From Isoetes taiwanensis (Eukaryota; Streptophyta; Lycopodiopsida; Isoetales; Isoetaceae): a stretch of 64,000 nucleotides of DNA. The notes under the pieces were generated by a model, which ran no database searches, was not told the origin of the DNA, and saw only the letters and a list, made by a program, of their open reading frames with translations. The position numbers were made by a program, and so were the translations under genes. The stretch lies in the NCBI GenBank assembly GCA_021234155.1, contig JAJEKV010000060.1:1-64000 (forward strand), in the 5' to 3' direction. Positions within the stretch are counted from its first letter, which is position 1. Each line of letters starts with the position of its first letter. This document shows, one piece after another, positions 23,566-34,300 of the stretch.

Positions 23566-23775
23566 TATATATATTTTCGGCTATAGATTTCCACCTCCGC
23601 CTAAGCGATACCTCCGCCTCCGCCTCAGCGAAACCTCCTAAAGCGTCGCACCGCAGTTTTCAGCGCCTTCGACGAGATGAAGACCACTGTCAGCAAATGT
23701 GACGTCCTGAAATCAGGCGGCCGCGATCCTGTTGACATGAATATATTCCTATTTTTTTATCTGAATAGTCAATCA

Positions 23776-23940
23776 AATCGCGGTCGCGATCTTCGCTTAG
23801 CTATATTTCTAAACTATAGTAAAATGCCTTCCACGTAATCGAACAGATCGCGACCATGATCTCTTTCTGCTTATTTCTTTATGGCTGCTAACCAAAATAA
23901 TATGCATTCAAACTATTGATACAGATCGCGACCGCGATCT
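23776..23940. promoter_or_regulatory. Three spaced palindromes before copy 2
   Basis: ATCGCG-GT-CGCGAT at 23,777, ATCGCG-AC-CATGAT at 23,847 (one degenerate arm) and ATCGCG-AC-CGCGAT at 23,925. They are about 70-80 bp apart. The last lies about 60 bp before the first open frame of copy 2. Regular spacing next to a gene start would suit protein binding sites; no function is proven. Confidence 0.4.
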
Positions 23941-25104
23941 CAGTGACCTTTACTAGCAAACTCGAATACTTCTTGCAACTTTGGACTTGTTCCGTGGGAC
24001 TTGTTTCCTTACTGGCAAACTCGAATACTTCTTGAGCCTATATGCATAGTAACCCCTTCTGCAAGTCGAAAATGGGCTATGGAGATAGCTCAGGCAATAC
24101 CACAGATCAAAGGAGACAGGAGAAAAAACTTGTGTCTTTTGTTTAGGACAGGAAAAGGCTCAGATGACATGGAACAGATGGGCATCATAGTAGCAATGTG
24201 GGAAGGATGCAAAAATAATGTTGAGAATGCCATCATATGCAGCGTCGAAGATAATCAACAGTTGCAGTTTATGGAGTATGTGCTCAGATAGCAGAATTAT
24301 GATCCTTCTCTAATGATTGCGCGCAAGCTAAATAAGCCACCTAGGGCGAAGAATGTTCCTATGAGCGCTAAGGGTTACGGATGGAGCCTTCCATCATACG
24401 ACTCCCTTTCTCTCGCTAGGATCAAAGGGAATCGTGATCTGCTGGTTGGCTTTAGTAAGTGCAAGAATGACTTGGCAAATGATAAGAAGCCACCTTCTTG
24501 TGCTATTAGGGCCAAGAAGGATAACAAGATGCCCCAGGTCATGGATACTAATTGGATGAGAGCCATAGCTAAGGAAAGGCAATCTCTTGGCCACTCTCGG
24601 TGAGCCATCTCATGCCAAGGAACAAACACAGGTTCAAAGTGGTAATCCTATGTGCTCTGTAGTAGAGAATCCCGCAGAACTAAGACTGATTATGCCCCCA
24701 CCTCAGACAGACACTGATAAGCCAAAACACACCTCTGCTCCAAAGATTAAAAAATTTAAGATTAACTTGAGGAAGTTAAATACAGACCCATCTGAAAAAC
24801 AGTCCACTTCCACCACACCTACATCTTCTGATATCTCCACAGCTTCATCATCTGCTCTTACCTATCCTAGTGCAGTACGCCTGCCTCCTGAACTGAAATT
24901 TAATCCTGGGGAGGAAAAGAAGTTGGCAGATCAAACTACTAAAACATTGCAAGAGTTGAAGAAGTTTTATCCAATGGGGGTCAATTGGTTCACCAAAGTC
25001 AGCATTTTTTATTGTGAATCTGCACCGGCCAATATGACTCACAGAACTCGGTCCAATGACTGCGTGTTCAGACATTACTGAGGAGTTTTAAATCGTGCCC
25101 TACT

Positions 25105-25400
25105 GAAGTGCTGACGCCGGCAGATATAATACCATTCGATCCAATTATGAGGTAAGCGATGTTTGCTTTACAATGTCATTTGTGATCTGTTGCTTTTAGC
25201 TGATCTGTTGACATGTGGAACAGGATGAAGGTCACGTGGTCAGTGCCAGAGGACATGACTGGAAAGAAATTTTATGTTATTTCTGGCAACCACATATATT
25301 TGCTGCTCAATTGCTCTGCTCCCACATCGGTGCTGTTCAGCAACGGTTAGAATTTGCAAAGGCATACGCAAAGAGAAGAACTCGAGTGTTGAATGGGAAT
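25105..25400 (+). other. ParB-like domain and intron of copy 2
   Basis: PADIIPFDPIMR ends at a donor (AG|GTAAGCG, intron 25,152-25,223). After ACAG the frame continues MKVTWSVPEDMTGKKFYVIS, with GNH next. Joining keeps the frame, which supports a true splice. 'D-I-I-P ... R' followed by a strand ending in G-N-H is the classic ParB/sulfiredoxin N-terminal pattern. About 40 bases after GNH the frame shifts to the helical LEFAKAY block. Confidence 0.55.
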
Positions 25401-25602
25401 CTGCCTGACAAAGAATATATACAATTATCTATACAATGTAACGATATTTTTGCTAACACAGTCTATAAGGAGCCTATCGTGAAAAAGCTCCAGCAACTTC
25501 ACAATCAACACAAAGCCTATGGATGTCCACCACAAGGACCAACTGGAACAGCTATGACATTTACATGGAAGGTAAGTACTTATCTTTCTGTTTGGCAAGA
25601 TC

Positions 25603-26360
25603 CACTACTAGAGAATGGGTTGTTTGCGACGTGAGTTTGCAACACATATGAAACATCCACGTCGCAAAAATCGCGTATGTTCCTATGACGTCGCACAAAA
25701 TTTAAACGACGTCGCAGATAGAACGTCCCACGTCGCAGTTGGAACGTCTGGTCAGATGTCGCAATGGCAAAAATCGAGTACGTTCCTACGACTTGCACAA
25801 AATTCAAATAACGTTGCATGTAGAACGTCAGACATCATAGTTGGAACAAGTGGCCAGACGTCGCAATGGCCTATTACGTGCCACGCTGCTAGTACGTGCC
25901 ACGCCACACTAGCGACGTGTCACGTCGCAAGTGCAACATCCTTACAACGTGAAACATCGTAACTGCAACGTCTCATTGCGACTTAAAGAATAAACAGAGA
26001 ATAAATACAAATACAAGTTATTGAGGTGTTAGTAAGGCCTCAGGTTTGTTAGTCAGAGGTTAGGGGTTCAAGTCCACGAAAAAACATTCTGGGCGCACAT
26101 ATATGTATGTCTTAGCAACATATGAGCGACGTCTGTAAAACGTCATAAGGACATATTTTGTATGTACATATTTGGGACGTCCCTGACATCGCTAATACAT
26201 TGCACATAGCGCGGACGGCGACGTCATTTACGACGAGCAGGAATTGTTATTAAAGCGTGTGCATGCGACGTTTGATGTCCTCGTTACGTCGCTAAGACGC
26301 CGCAAACGACGTCGCAAAATAAATAGGTCATAAGGATCGCGGTGGCAGTTTGCGACGTCG
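25603..26360 (+). mobile_element. CACTA-like insertion with GACGTCGCA repeats
   Basis: Begins CACTACTAGAGAATGGG, matching the CACTA-type terminus, inside what looks like an intron of copy 2 (donor GTAAGTAC at 25,572). ACGTCGCA or TGCGACGT occurs more than a dozen times as direct and inverted sub-terminal repeats. A 103-bp unit is tandemly duplicated (25,660-25,765 and 25,766-25,868). The right end should read ...TAGTG but I do not see it; the last repeat is TTTGCGACGTCGCAAA at about 26,348. The element is therefore truncated or of another superfamily. Confidence 0.5.
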
Positions 26361-26763
26361 CAAATATCTGGACCTCTTCAACAGGATTGCTATCATGACT
26401 ACTACCAAGGTCTATCACATTGTCATGTTTTTGAGATCTGGTCAACTACCTAATTGCTTATATAGCCAAAGTCAGAGTTCACATGTATCCATTTGTGCTT
26501 ATGAAGAAGCGGGGCAGGTAAGCAAGAAGATGGTCAAAGAGTTCCAATACTACATCACGCATGTGACCATTAACAGAAGTGAGGCTCGCGTGATTCGCTT
26601 GTAGCCTAGTCTGGAACTCAGATTGACACAGGAGAACAATGCCCCGAAAAGCACTCCCATTCCGAAACATGAGATTACAGGCAACAAAGAGCAGGATGAG
26701 AAATTGAAGAAAAATACATGATGTATTTTACAGGCAAGCCTTTAGAAGTTTTCTTAGGCGAAC

Positions 26764-27021
26764 ATGGATGGTGACTTTGTTTTGAAAAGTCAGGCCAAGA
26801 CATCTTACATTTATCACATAGTTAATGAACTAGTTCCCATTGACGGGACTGTTCTTGATTTTTTCTCAGCGGGTACAGCCTCTAGGGTGGCTTTAATCCA
26901 AGGAAAACGGAGTGTGTCATTCGAAGATGATGCTAAGGTATATCGTTTCCTGGTATCATTTTTTGAGACCTTGGAGAAGATGGCAAAGGATGACCAAGTA
27001 AATACAGATCAGCCGATGTAA
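26764..27021 (+). other. Methyltransferase motif X/I region of copy 2
   Basis: KSQAKTSYIYHIVNELVP is followed by VLDFFSAGTASRVALIQGKR and FEDDAKVYRFLVSFF. In beta-class enzymes a K-P helix (motif X) is followed by VLDxFxGxGT (motif I) and an acidic residue (motif II). Here VLDFFSAGT and the E-D-D fit. Motif IV, seen in copy 1 as GLPYGF, is not recognisable in copy 2, perhaps lost at the insertion. Confidence 0.6.
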
Positions 27022-27577
27022 ATATTACTCAGCATACATATTTGACTAATTTGGATGACATATTGGATAAATTAGATGCCAAAGGCTATGAAGAGAGGCT
27101 GGCAGAAGCTAGGGCCCTCATAGAAGGAGCTGAAAAGAAATGCGAAGAGCTTGATCCAAAGTTCGAGAAGTTAAAATTATTAAACCAGCAGCTTGACGCA
27201 GCAATGCCCATGCTCACAAGAAAATCAGCCAAGAAACGCACTTGCTCGACGTTTGAATATATAGGATCTAATCAAGCATAAATTGAGAATGAGGCAAAGG
27301 GCAGTAACACGAAACGGTTAAAGAAGAATAGCAGTCCTGAATTTAGCAAGCTGCTACAGTAGGAATTATTAGGAGGTACAGACAGCATGGAGACCGAAAT
27401 ATCATCGGGCTCTGAACATATCAGAAAATTAGTTGAAGCAATGGAAGTGGACATGCCTACTGTTACTGGCTACACAGAAATGGAAATGTCGCAGACTATA
27501 GCAGCAGGTCAGGCACATATTACAAGAATATCAAAGCAGCTTGGTATTGTTCCAGATTCTGTCAAGGAGACTCAATG

Positions 27578-27770
27578 AAATCGCCGTGGCGATTGTTCTC
27601 ACCTCTTTTCATAATTTGATATCTAATTTCTCAATGGCCTAATTAACACATGTATTTAATTGCCAATGTAAACGATGGGAATGTAATATATTTTCTAAGC
27701 TCTTCTGTTTTATCACAATCTTATCTCAATTTAATATGTTTTGTGCTTCCATAAATCGCTATGGCGATTT
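27578..27770. promoter_or_regulatory. Two spaced palindromes after copy 2
   Basis: ATCGCC-GT-GGCGAT at 27,580 overlaps the last codon region of copy 2, and ATCGCT-AT-GGCGAT lies at 27,755. Both keep the ATCGC-3/4N-GCGAT framework of the sites upstream but with C/G or T/G in place of the central G/C pair. Confidence 0.4.
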
Positions 27771-27779
27771 GTTCGAGCA

Positions 27780-28800
27780 ATTCGAGGTTGAATTGCTGGT
27801 CTCCCAGCGCATATTTGCTAATACAATATGGAATCTCGCGTTAAACATTTTATTGTTCGGATTTAGCCTTCCCAGATACTACATCTAGCTAAATTAGGAC
27901 AAATAATTATATTTCTGATGAATACTACAACCTATTTCGTTCTCGATCAAGAAACGAAATTTCTCTAATTAATTAATTCATTCTTTGTATTCTTATACCC
28001 ACCGAAATTCCTTTATCAGATGCAGCATCCAGCATGGTTAGAAAATAACGCGTTAGTCTCTGTTTGGCTAATGCATAATAACTTGCTAACTCCTAACGTC
28101 ATACTAACTTCGTTAGTTTCGCCAACTCAATGTGGAAGCATTTGGGGAAAAAAACCTACTTTCTGGCCGAAATACTGGATTTCGTCCACTGTATGCTTTG
28201 CCATGCTTTAAAGATGTAAAAGTAACAAATCCAACAAAATGGAGTTGCATTACAAAACAAAATGGAGACAGTGAAGCTCGCTTTTTTCCACAGCCCCCTT
28301 TAGCTACCGATAAATCTTCTTGGGCCGAGATGCCTGGTTGCAGTTGCAATGCAACTAGGGATGAAGAAATCTACAAGGCCATTGCCCTAACTTGACATGT
28401 TCGACCAGCAGTTGTGGCGAGCTGTAGAGGCAGCATGAACCTTCTGAACCTTTTAGCATGGAATAGAAAACAAGAAACAATATATTAAACAAAAAAGAGG
28501 ATTGTATAACAGAATAAAGAATGATTTGCAGAGCTATGGAGCCAATACTTTTTGGCCATAATCATGCGACATCCAAACACGAAAATGGAGAGCTTATTGA
28601 TAAGAAAACCTAATATCTAGCATGATAACCTGGTACAAATATGTAGAATGAAGGAAAAACAACACGGATCGACAACATCACCACCGGATATTCACCACCA
28701 GAGATGCAGAGAATAGAACCTTTGTGGCTTGATCCATATATGAATGCAGTGCTCAGAATAACAACCGTTAGATTGTTGAAGCTATCCAAATCAACGCTCT
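27780..28800. other. Mostly empty; one unrecognised coding-like stretch
   Basis: At 28,132-28,450 the plus frame reads CFKDVKVTNPTKWSCITKQN, then SSWAEMPGCSCNATRDEE, then NLLAWNRKQ. It is cysteine-containing, looks coding and ends in a stop near 28,395, but I do not recognise it. It might be the 3' part of the ParB/methyltransferase element or an unrelated fragment. Confidence 0.3.
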
Positions 28801-28930
28801 AAAAAAGAGTGCACTCTAGAAACACTATTTAGTATGACCCAATAAATACAACACTAAAATCATAGAAAAACCATTTCAAAAAGCTTATAAAATTACAAAA
28901 AAACTCCTGTTATTATGCTAGATATTGGTA
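28800..28930 (+). repeat. Repeat family R3, copy 1 (short)
   Basis: Contains GTGCACTCTAGA and ends in CTCCTGTTATTATGCTAGATA. The same two landmarks, in the same order, occur at 45,330-45,455 and 61,678-61,800. Confidence 0.6.
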
Positions 28931-29539
28931 TTGCGAGGTTATTTCCCCTAGTTATACACATTTATTTCTCCTAAATATACTCACCAATTGAGCAATAAGT
29001 AAGCTCTACTAAATGAAAATATGACCATAGAAGCTATGCCATAGGCAAAAAGAAATATAGTTGTCTATATTATAAACACCGAAGTCTTTATGTTTCTCCC
29101 GAATGATTTGGATATGTAACAATCACCTAACCAAGAAACAAAAGCCTTAACAGAAACATTGACAGAATATACAGCAAGTCCAATCCAACATGTATTGATT
29201 CACCAAAGAATATGTAGCAAAATAACAAGGGGTTCCAGGGGGATTTGATATGGATGTAAAAATAACAATTCCTGAAACCATAGACCATATATACCTAAAA
29301 CAATTAAACATGTACATATTTCTGTCTATATTTGTATTTATGCAATTTGACAACAAACCTATTCCTGTCACGGTTTTTGTGACGAGCCTGCCGAGTTGAT
29401 CCTCCTGGCAACTCGGGATCTTGTCTAACTTAAGGCTAGATTTATGTTGGTGTGAATTTAGGTGAAGAATTAAATCTTCCTTTGTAGCCACAATAAACTC
29501 CATACAAATTTCCAATTGTTATCATTTTCAAGTGATTCT

Positions 29540-29824
29540 CATAAGCTAATCATGGCAGCCTACACAAGCCAACGAATCACAACAAAACCCATCTGATAAG
29601 AGAAATTGATGCAGTACTAAGCTCTGGCGTCTCCAACTGATCTCTCCGGTGCAATCCAGCCTCCTTCGGTTCCTCTGCAACTCAAATTCTATCTGGTGCT
29701 CCTCTTTTGCAAAATTCTAACGTACCACCAAAGCCCCAAAAAGCCTTTTCTAACATCTATGCCATACACGTATCTTCATGTATTTATGTACAAATACTTG
29801 TACAATACTGGTCCCTAGCTTACA
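29540..29824 (-). mobile_element. Candidate 3' LTR of a Ty3/gypsy-type element
   Basis: Read on the minus strand, a purine tract AAGGGGAGAAA (29,825-29,835) is followed by TGTAAGCTAGGGACC, the usual PPT/LTR junction with a TG start. A TATA-like TACATAAATAC follows 40 bp downstream. Upstream of the tract is GGGTTGAATTTCACAAGG, whose frame WVEFHKGR resembles the end of a pol reading frame. The inner boundary (CA) is not fixed; 29,540 is a guess. Confidence 0.45.
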
Positions 29825-30282
29825 TTTCTCCCCTTGTGAAATTCAACCCATCCTCATGGGTCGATCCCAGAAACTGTCATGCTTGGTGGCGATTTGCACT
29901 AGCAATCTAAAACAAGGTATACAAACTGCTACAAAGCAAAACAATCATGAACCTTACCTGGAATTTGCACTACAGAAGCTTCTTGAGCTCCATCACGTGG
30001 AGCTTCGGTGGCGTACACAACCATTTGGTGTTGCGGAAGATCCATCACTGCGGCAGCTCTGGCTTCACCACTCGGCTGTCTTCGCTCAATGGTTCTATCA
30101 TCTTTACCCCATCTTTCCTCAGGCCGACGCTCGCTTTGATTCCATCGCGGTTCTCCACGGCCTCTGCCTCTACCAGCATTGGGATATCGATTGGATCATT
30201 CTGCTTCCATGGCACTTCTATCTAGCTGTTGTGAATCCATGGGCATTGAGGAACTACGTCCCTCAATACTGCCAAATACTGG

Positions 30283-30324
30283 GCAATTGTTTCTTGTGTG
30301 CCCTGTTCCCCTACAACGGAAACA
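30283..30324 (-). other. CCHC zinc knuckle
   Basis: C-F-R-C-R-G-T-G-H-T-R-N-N-C: spacing C-x2-C-x4-H-x4-C, the nucleocapsid-type knuckle that binds the element's RNA during packaging. All four ligands are present. Confidence 0.9.
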
Positions 30325-31460
30325 ACACCCCTCTTCAAAGCACCGCTGCTTTTCCTCACCAGTGAGCCGAGGGGGTAACTTACTACCTTCAATCTGGCTG
30401 CTATTTGCCCATTTCCTCATATTGTTGCTTTAAACCTCCATAGATGGACTAGCATATGGCTCCCCTCTAAATGATCGTCTTCGGCCATACGAATTCTCAG
30501 CTGGCCAAGAGGAAGGTGCCTGTCTCTTCCTTTGGGTTTCCAATGCAGCTTTATCTGCCAAATCTGTTTCTCGGCTTTTGGCAATCCGAACAACCTCCTC
30601 AAGGTCTTTATAGGCAACTCCTGACATCGTACTCTTGATATCCACATGAAGGCCCTTCACAAATCTAGAACACAACTTGACCTTATCCATAGCAGGACAA
30701 TGAGGCTGCAACCATGGGAGAGCCCAATGCGATGCCGATAATTATAAAAGTGTCTTAAAATCATAAGCTTTGCCTAACATCCTCATATCTTCGCTTACAT
30801 TGCCTTTGCTCTTTGGATTAGAGAATATAAATACAGACCAGCCAAAAAGATTTCAATGAAAAAAATTAAGTTTCGGGCTTCAAAATACAATATGACAATG
30901 CAACATGTATTCAGAGGTCGTGTTTGGACCCATAAAAAGGATAGTTGAAGAGCATGAAACTAAAAGCTGCAAGGGATTTATCATGTAAATAGGCTTATGT
31001 TTGTCTCAAATAGGAGATGACCCCGATGTAGAAAAAGGTGTCATTGCAATTCCAAGGACATGAATAACCTCAATTAACGGTGCTCAGTATATCACCCTAC
31101 AGAAACTTCAAAAGCTCAACTCTTTTGAGATCTGCAACATGTGAAAATAAACAAATAGAATCCATGACCTCATCTACTTGGCGAGATTCTGCGGCATACA
31201 TTTTTATATATCAACAGCTAAAAACTGCATCTCCAAAGCATTTATATGATGCAATGAACTTGATGTAGCAAACCCCGATGCACAAATCGTGAAGAAGATT
31301 AAGATTGAAAAACAAAAATTGAACTTTCAAAGTCCGCAATACCTTCAAGTAGCATGCCAGACCGTATAGTGGCAAATAGAAGAAAATCTAGAACACGAGA
31401 AGAAATAATGGATTCCTAGGATGGGTCCTTTGACACAACCAAGTGGCCGAAGTGAAGTGG

Positions 31461-32527
31461 TGTTCTCATTGAGCTTTTTGAAAATAGTGAGTACAAGAAT
31501 TGGTGCCCCTTAATAGGGGTAAAAATTTTCAAAAACTTGAAAATTGAAAAGTGCTCCAAAAATAGACAATCATTGAGAGCATAACAAAGTAAAAAATATA
31601 AGACCAAAGATGAACCATCTGCCGCGTAGGCTAAGCAAAGGTGAGAAAAATTTGGCGACAGCTTCTCATTGGGATGAAAAATCCCGCCCTTTCGGGTTTT
31701 CGAGGAAAACCCTAATGAGAAACGATCGCCAATGCTCTCGAATGCCTGGAGCGCTTGAACCAACTTGGAGACAACCCGAATACGTCCCCCCCAAAAAAGT
31801 TGAAGCACCTAAAAAGAATGAAGCACGACCCTGCGCACACTGACAACGAAGAGACCTCCATAAATAACCTGCAAAGTCAAGGTTGACAAAAAGGAATGAC
31901 CCATCAGGGCGTTAGACACTGTGCGCATTAGTGTAAAAATAAAGCTCGGAGGCTCTAGAGCCACACCGAGAAAGAAACAACAGCATATCAATCGGGAACT
32001 ATCCGCAGAATGACCATCGCGGGAACAAATATCCAACTAGTGCTGCCTCGGAGGCTACGGTGCCACGCTGAGAGAGTGAAAAAGAAGCATGCCTCGGAGG
32101 TTAGAGTGCCACGCCGAGAAAGAATGAATTAATAAGTATGCTCGGAGGCTACTGTGCCACGCCAAGGAAAATGAAACTATTAGCGCATACGCACTTGCAA
32201 AGAACATCGAAAAGAATACATGGATGATGTCAGAGGATGCAGGGCAACCCAAGAAGTAAAGATGGCCAACTGACCAGAAAAGAATTGGAACAACTTCAAC
32301 AATGGGAACGGAATAATGTAAACTGAAAAAACGGACCTGACCTATTGCCAGAGAATCAAGGGAGGGAGGGTGAGGGAAATTAGTAGGACAGAGAAGGAGG
32401 AGAAACTAGCTCAAGAGAACGCCGATGAATGAAAATAGGAGAGGAGGCAGAATAAATAGGAGATGTGAGGTGAGGCGTCCCCATCCAAGGAATGTCGGTT
32501 CTATTGCTATCCAATAGAACTGTGGCA
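31461..32527 (+). repeat. LTR-like repeat, copy C (best copy)
   Basis: Starts TGTTCTCATTGAGC and ends GTGGCA, 1,067 bp, so TG...CA. Homologous through its length to 2,991-3,795. An AATAAATAGG TATA-like site lies near 32,450. A 40-bp sequence (CTAGGATGGGTCC...CAACCAAGTGGCCGA) stands both immediately after it (32,530-32,567) and immediately before it (31,412-31,450), i.e. interior-LTR-interior order. Confidence 0.55.
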
Positions 32528-34300
32528 TTCTTAGGATGGGTCCTATGACACAACCAAGTGGCCGATAGAAGAATCTACCCTAAAAGAATAATGCAAACTA
32601 GGCTGACAGGGTGAAAAAAGATGAAATAAATGAAGTGAGGAAATGGCAAATAGGATGGCTAGAAGACAAGATCGGAGTGGTAAATGGAACAGATGACATA
32701 ACAGATATCAAAGGGGCAATGAGGCAACAAGATAATAGAGCAATGAGACAAACGGGCAGAAGGGGCAAGTAAGAAGTACTAGAATACCGAAGGAGATGGC
32801 TCGTCGAGAGCAAGAAGCAACCAAGGCAACAGGAGTAAATGGAAGGAAGAGGAAACCAAGAAAAAAGGAGCAAAAGGGAATAAAGAGAAGATAGAGACAA
32901 TGGAGCAATGAAGAGGTAGAATGAGCAAGTAATGTCGGAACCCAGATAATGGGATGAGTAAAAAGGGTACAATGGAACAATGCAGTGAGAGATAGAGGAA
33001 CAATTGAGGTAGCCATAATACAAGGAGGAAGGTGAAACAAGAGGCAATGGAATGAAATGAAAAAATGAACATGGCATAAGTTGATAGAGAAAATGGCCAA
33101 AACGACCGCACATCGGTATCATGTCGAAAGAGAAACAAACGTAGACGCCATTGGAACACATGAAGAAACGGGATAGAGAAAACGATAGAGGAAACACAGA
33201 CTAGATCAGTAAAGTGCATGAGGGTATCAAACAACCATATCGCTAAACCATGGTATGTAACATCATACCATGATGAAACACAAACACCCATCTCTAGCAC
33301 CTTGATCATTGTCCCAACTAAAAGAAACGAATTCAATCGCCATAGTATATACGGTGAACAATGAGGAAAACAGTTGCCTATGGGACAAGACCTCCCTCGA
33401 CAAGAAAATACCAAGCCAATGTTAGCATAAAGATCTGCCAATTGTATTTAGAAGGAACTATATCACAAAAGCAAAACAGAGAACAAGCAAACCAATCATT
33501 ATGGGACAAAAATGCCCTAATAGGAGCAAAGGAAAGGAAAGAACAACGATGTGCAAAGAATTAACAAAAAAGGAACATGAGATGAATGGGTTAACCAAGA
33601 CAGATGGAACAAATACAAAAATAGCAGACCAAAGGAGCAGCTAGACCGATAGGATATAGGAACTAAAGATACAAATGAACCAGGTAGGGGCAAATGGATA
33701 CAACTGAGGGGCTCCTAAGGTGGAACAACATGGAGCAAAGGAGCACATAAGCAAGTGGCTAGAAGAGACGATGAGGTAATGGTAACCAATGAAATGAAGA
33801 GATCAAAGTAATTACTTGAATTGGACCAACATAGACGGAGCAAATGACAACAAAGGAGCTAACATGGTCTGAAACCATGGAGCCCTCGGACTAAAATAAA
33901 AGAAAGAAGCAAGGAAGAGAGGAACAAATGGAATAATAGTGAGCAAAGGTACGATGTAAGAGAAAATAGAAAGACTAAAGCAAAAGGAGCAAAGAACGAG
34001 ATATAAAGAAGAAAATGAAAAATCGGGACAAATCATTTCAATGAGATCAATAGTATAGTCAAAAGTACTATTAACCCAGCGAAGTCAAGGAACACACGGA
34101 ACCACTAGAATGGATCATAACTAGCCATATGTAATGCCCTTTCAGTGGCAAAACTAAGAACCTACGACAACACAATGATCAGAGAGCAATAAAAAATGGA
34201 CACCATGACCAAAGATAATAAATGGGTTAAGTGGACAAGTCCCAAAAAACACGAATTGCCATCAAGTCATGGCATAATAAGAATAAGAAAATAAGAAAGA
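32528..34300 (+). other. Purine-rich interior, no gene
   Basis: Same strong A/G bias on the plus strand as 3.8-5.4 kb; no domain in any frame. Long minus-strand open frames (32,598-33,441) are composition artefacts rich in Phe, Ser and Leu. Confidence 0.45.

Larger units (their letters stand above)
23941..27578 (+). pseudogene. ParB-like / DNA methyltransferase fusion, copy 2
   Basis: The order of pieces is: an N-terminal region (24,001-24,600) with SRKWAMEIAQAIPQ and an in-frame TAG at 24,289; a Ser/Thr/Pro-rich linker (24,600-25,075); and a ParB-like region from EVLTPADIIPFDPIMR (25,105) across a 72-base intron to KKFYVISGNH. Next is a helical stretch with LEFAKAYAKRRTRVLNGNL, then a repeat insertion (25,603 to about 26,360). 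A methyltransferase C-terminal part with VLDFFSAGTASRVALIQG (26,851) follows, and last a charged coiled-coil-like tail (27,042-27,578). Frames change at about 24,590, 25,090, 25,345 and 26,600, so it is a pseudogene. It parallels copy 1 domain by domain but is clearly diverged from it. Confidence 0.55.

Noticed and set aside
26030-26080. GGTTCAAGTCC, a tRNA/SINE B-box-like motif
   Set aside because: No A-box at the proper distance and no cloverleaf; it sits in the CACTA-like insertion.
32598-33441. Minus-strand open frames up to 220 codons
   Set aside because: Three overlapping frames are open at once in biased sequence; hydrophobic composition follows from the base bias.
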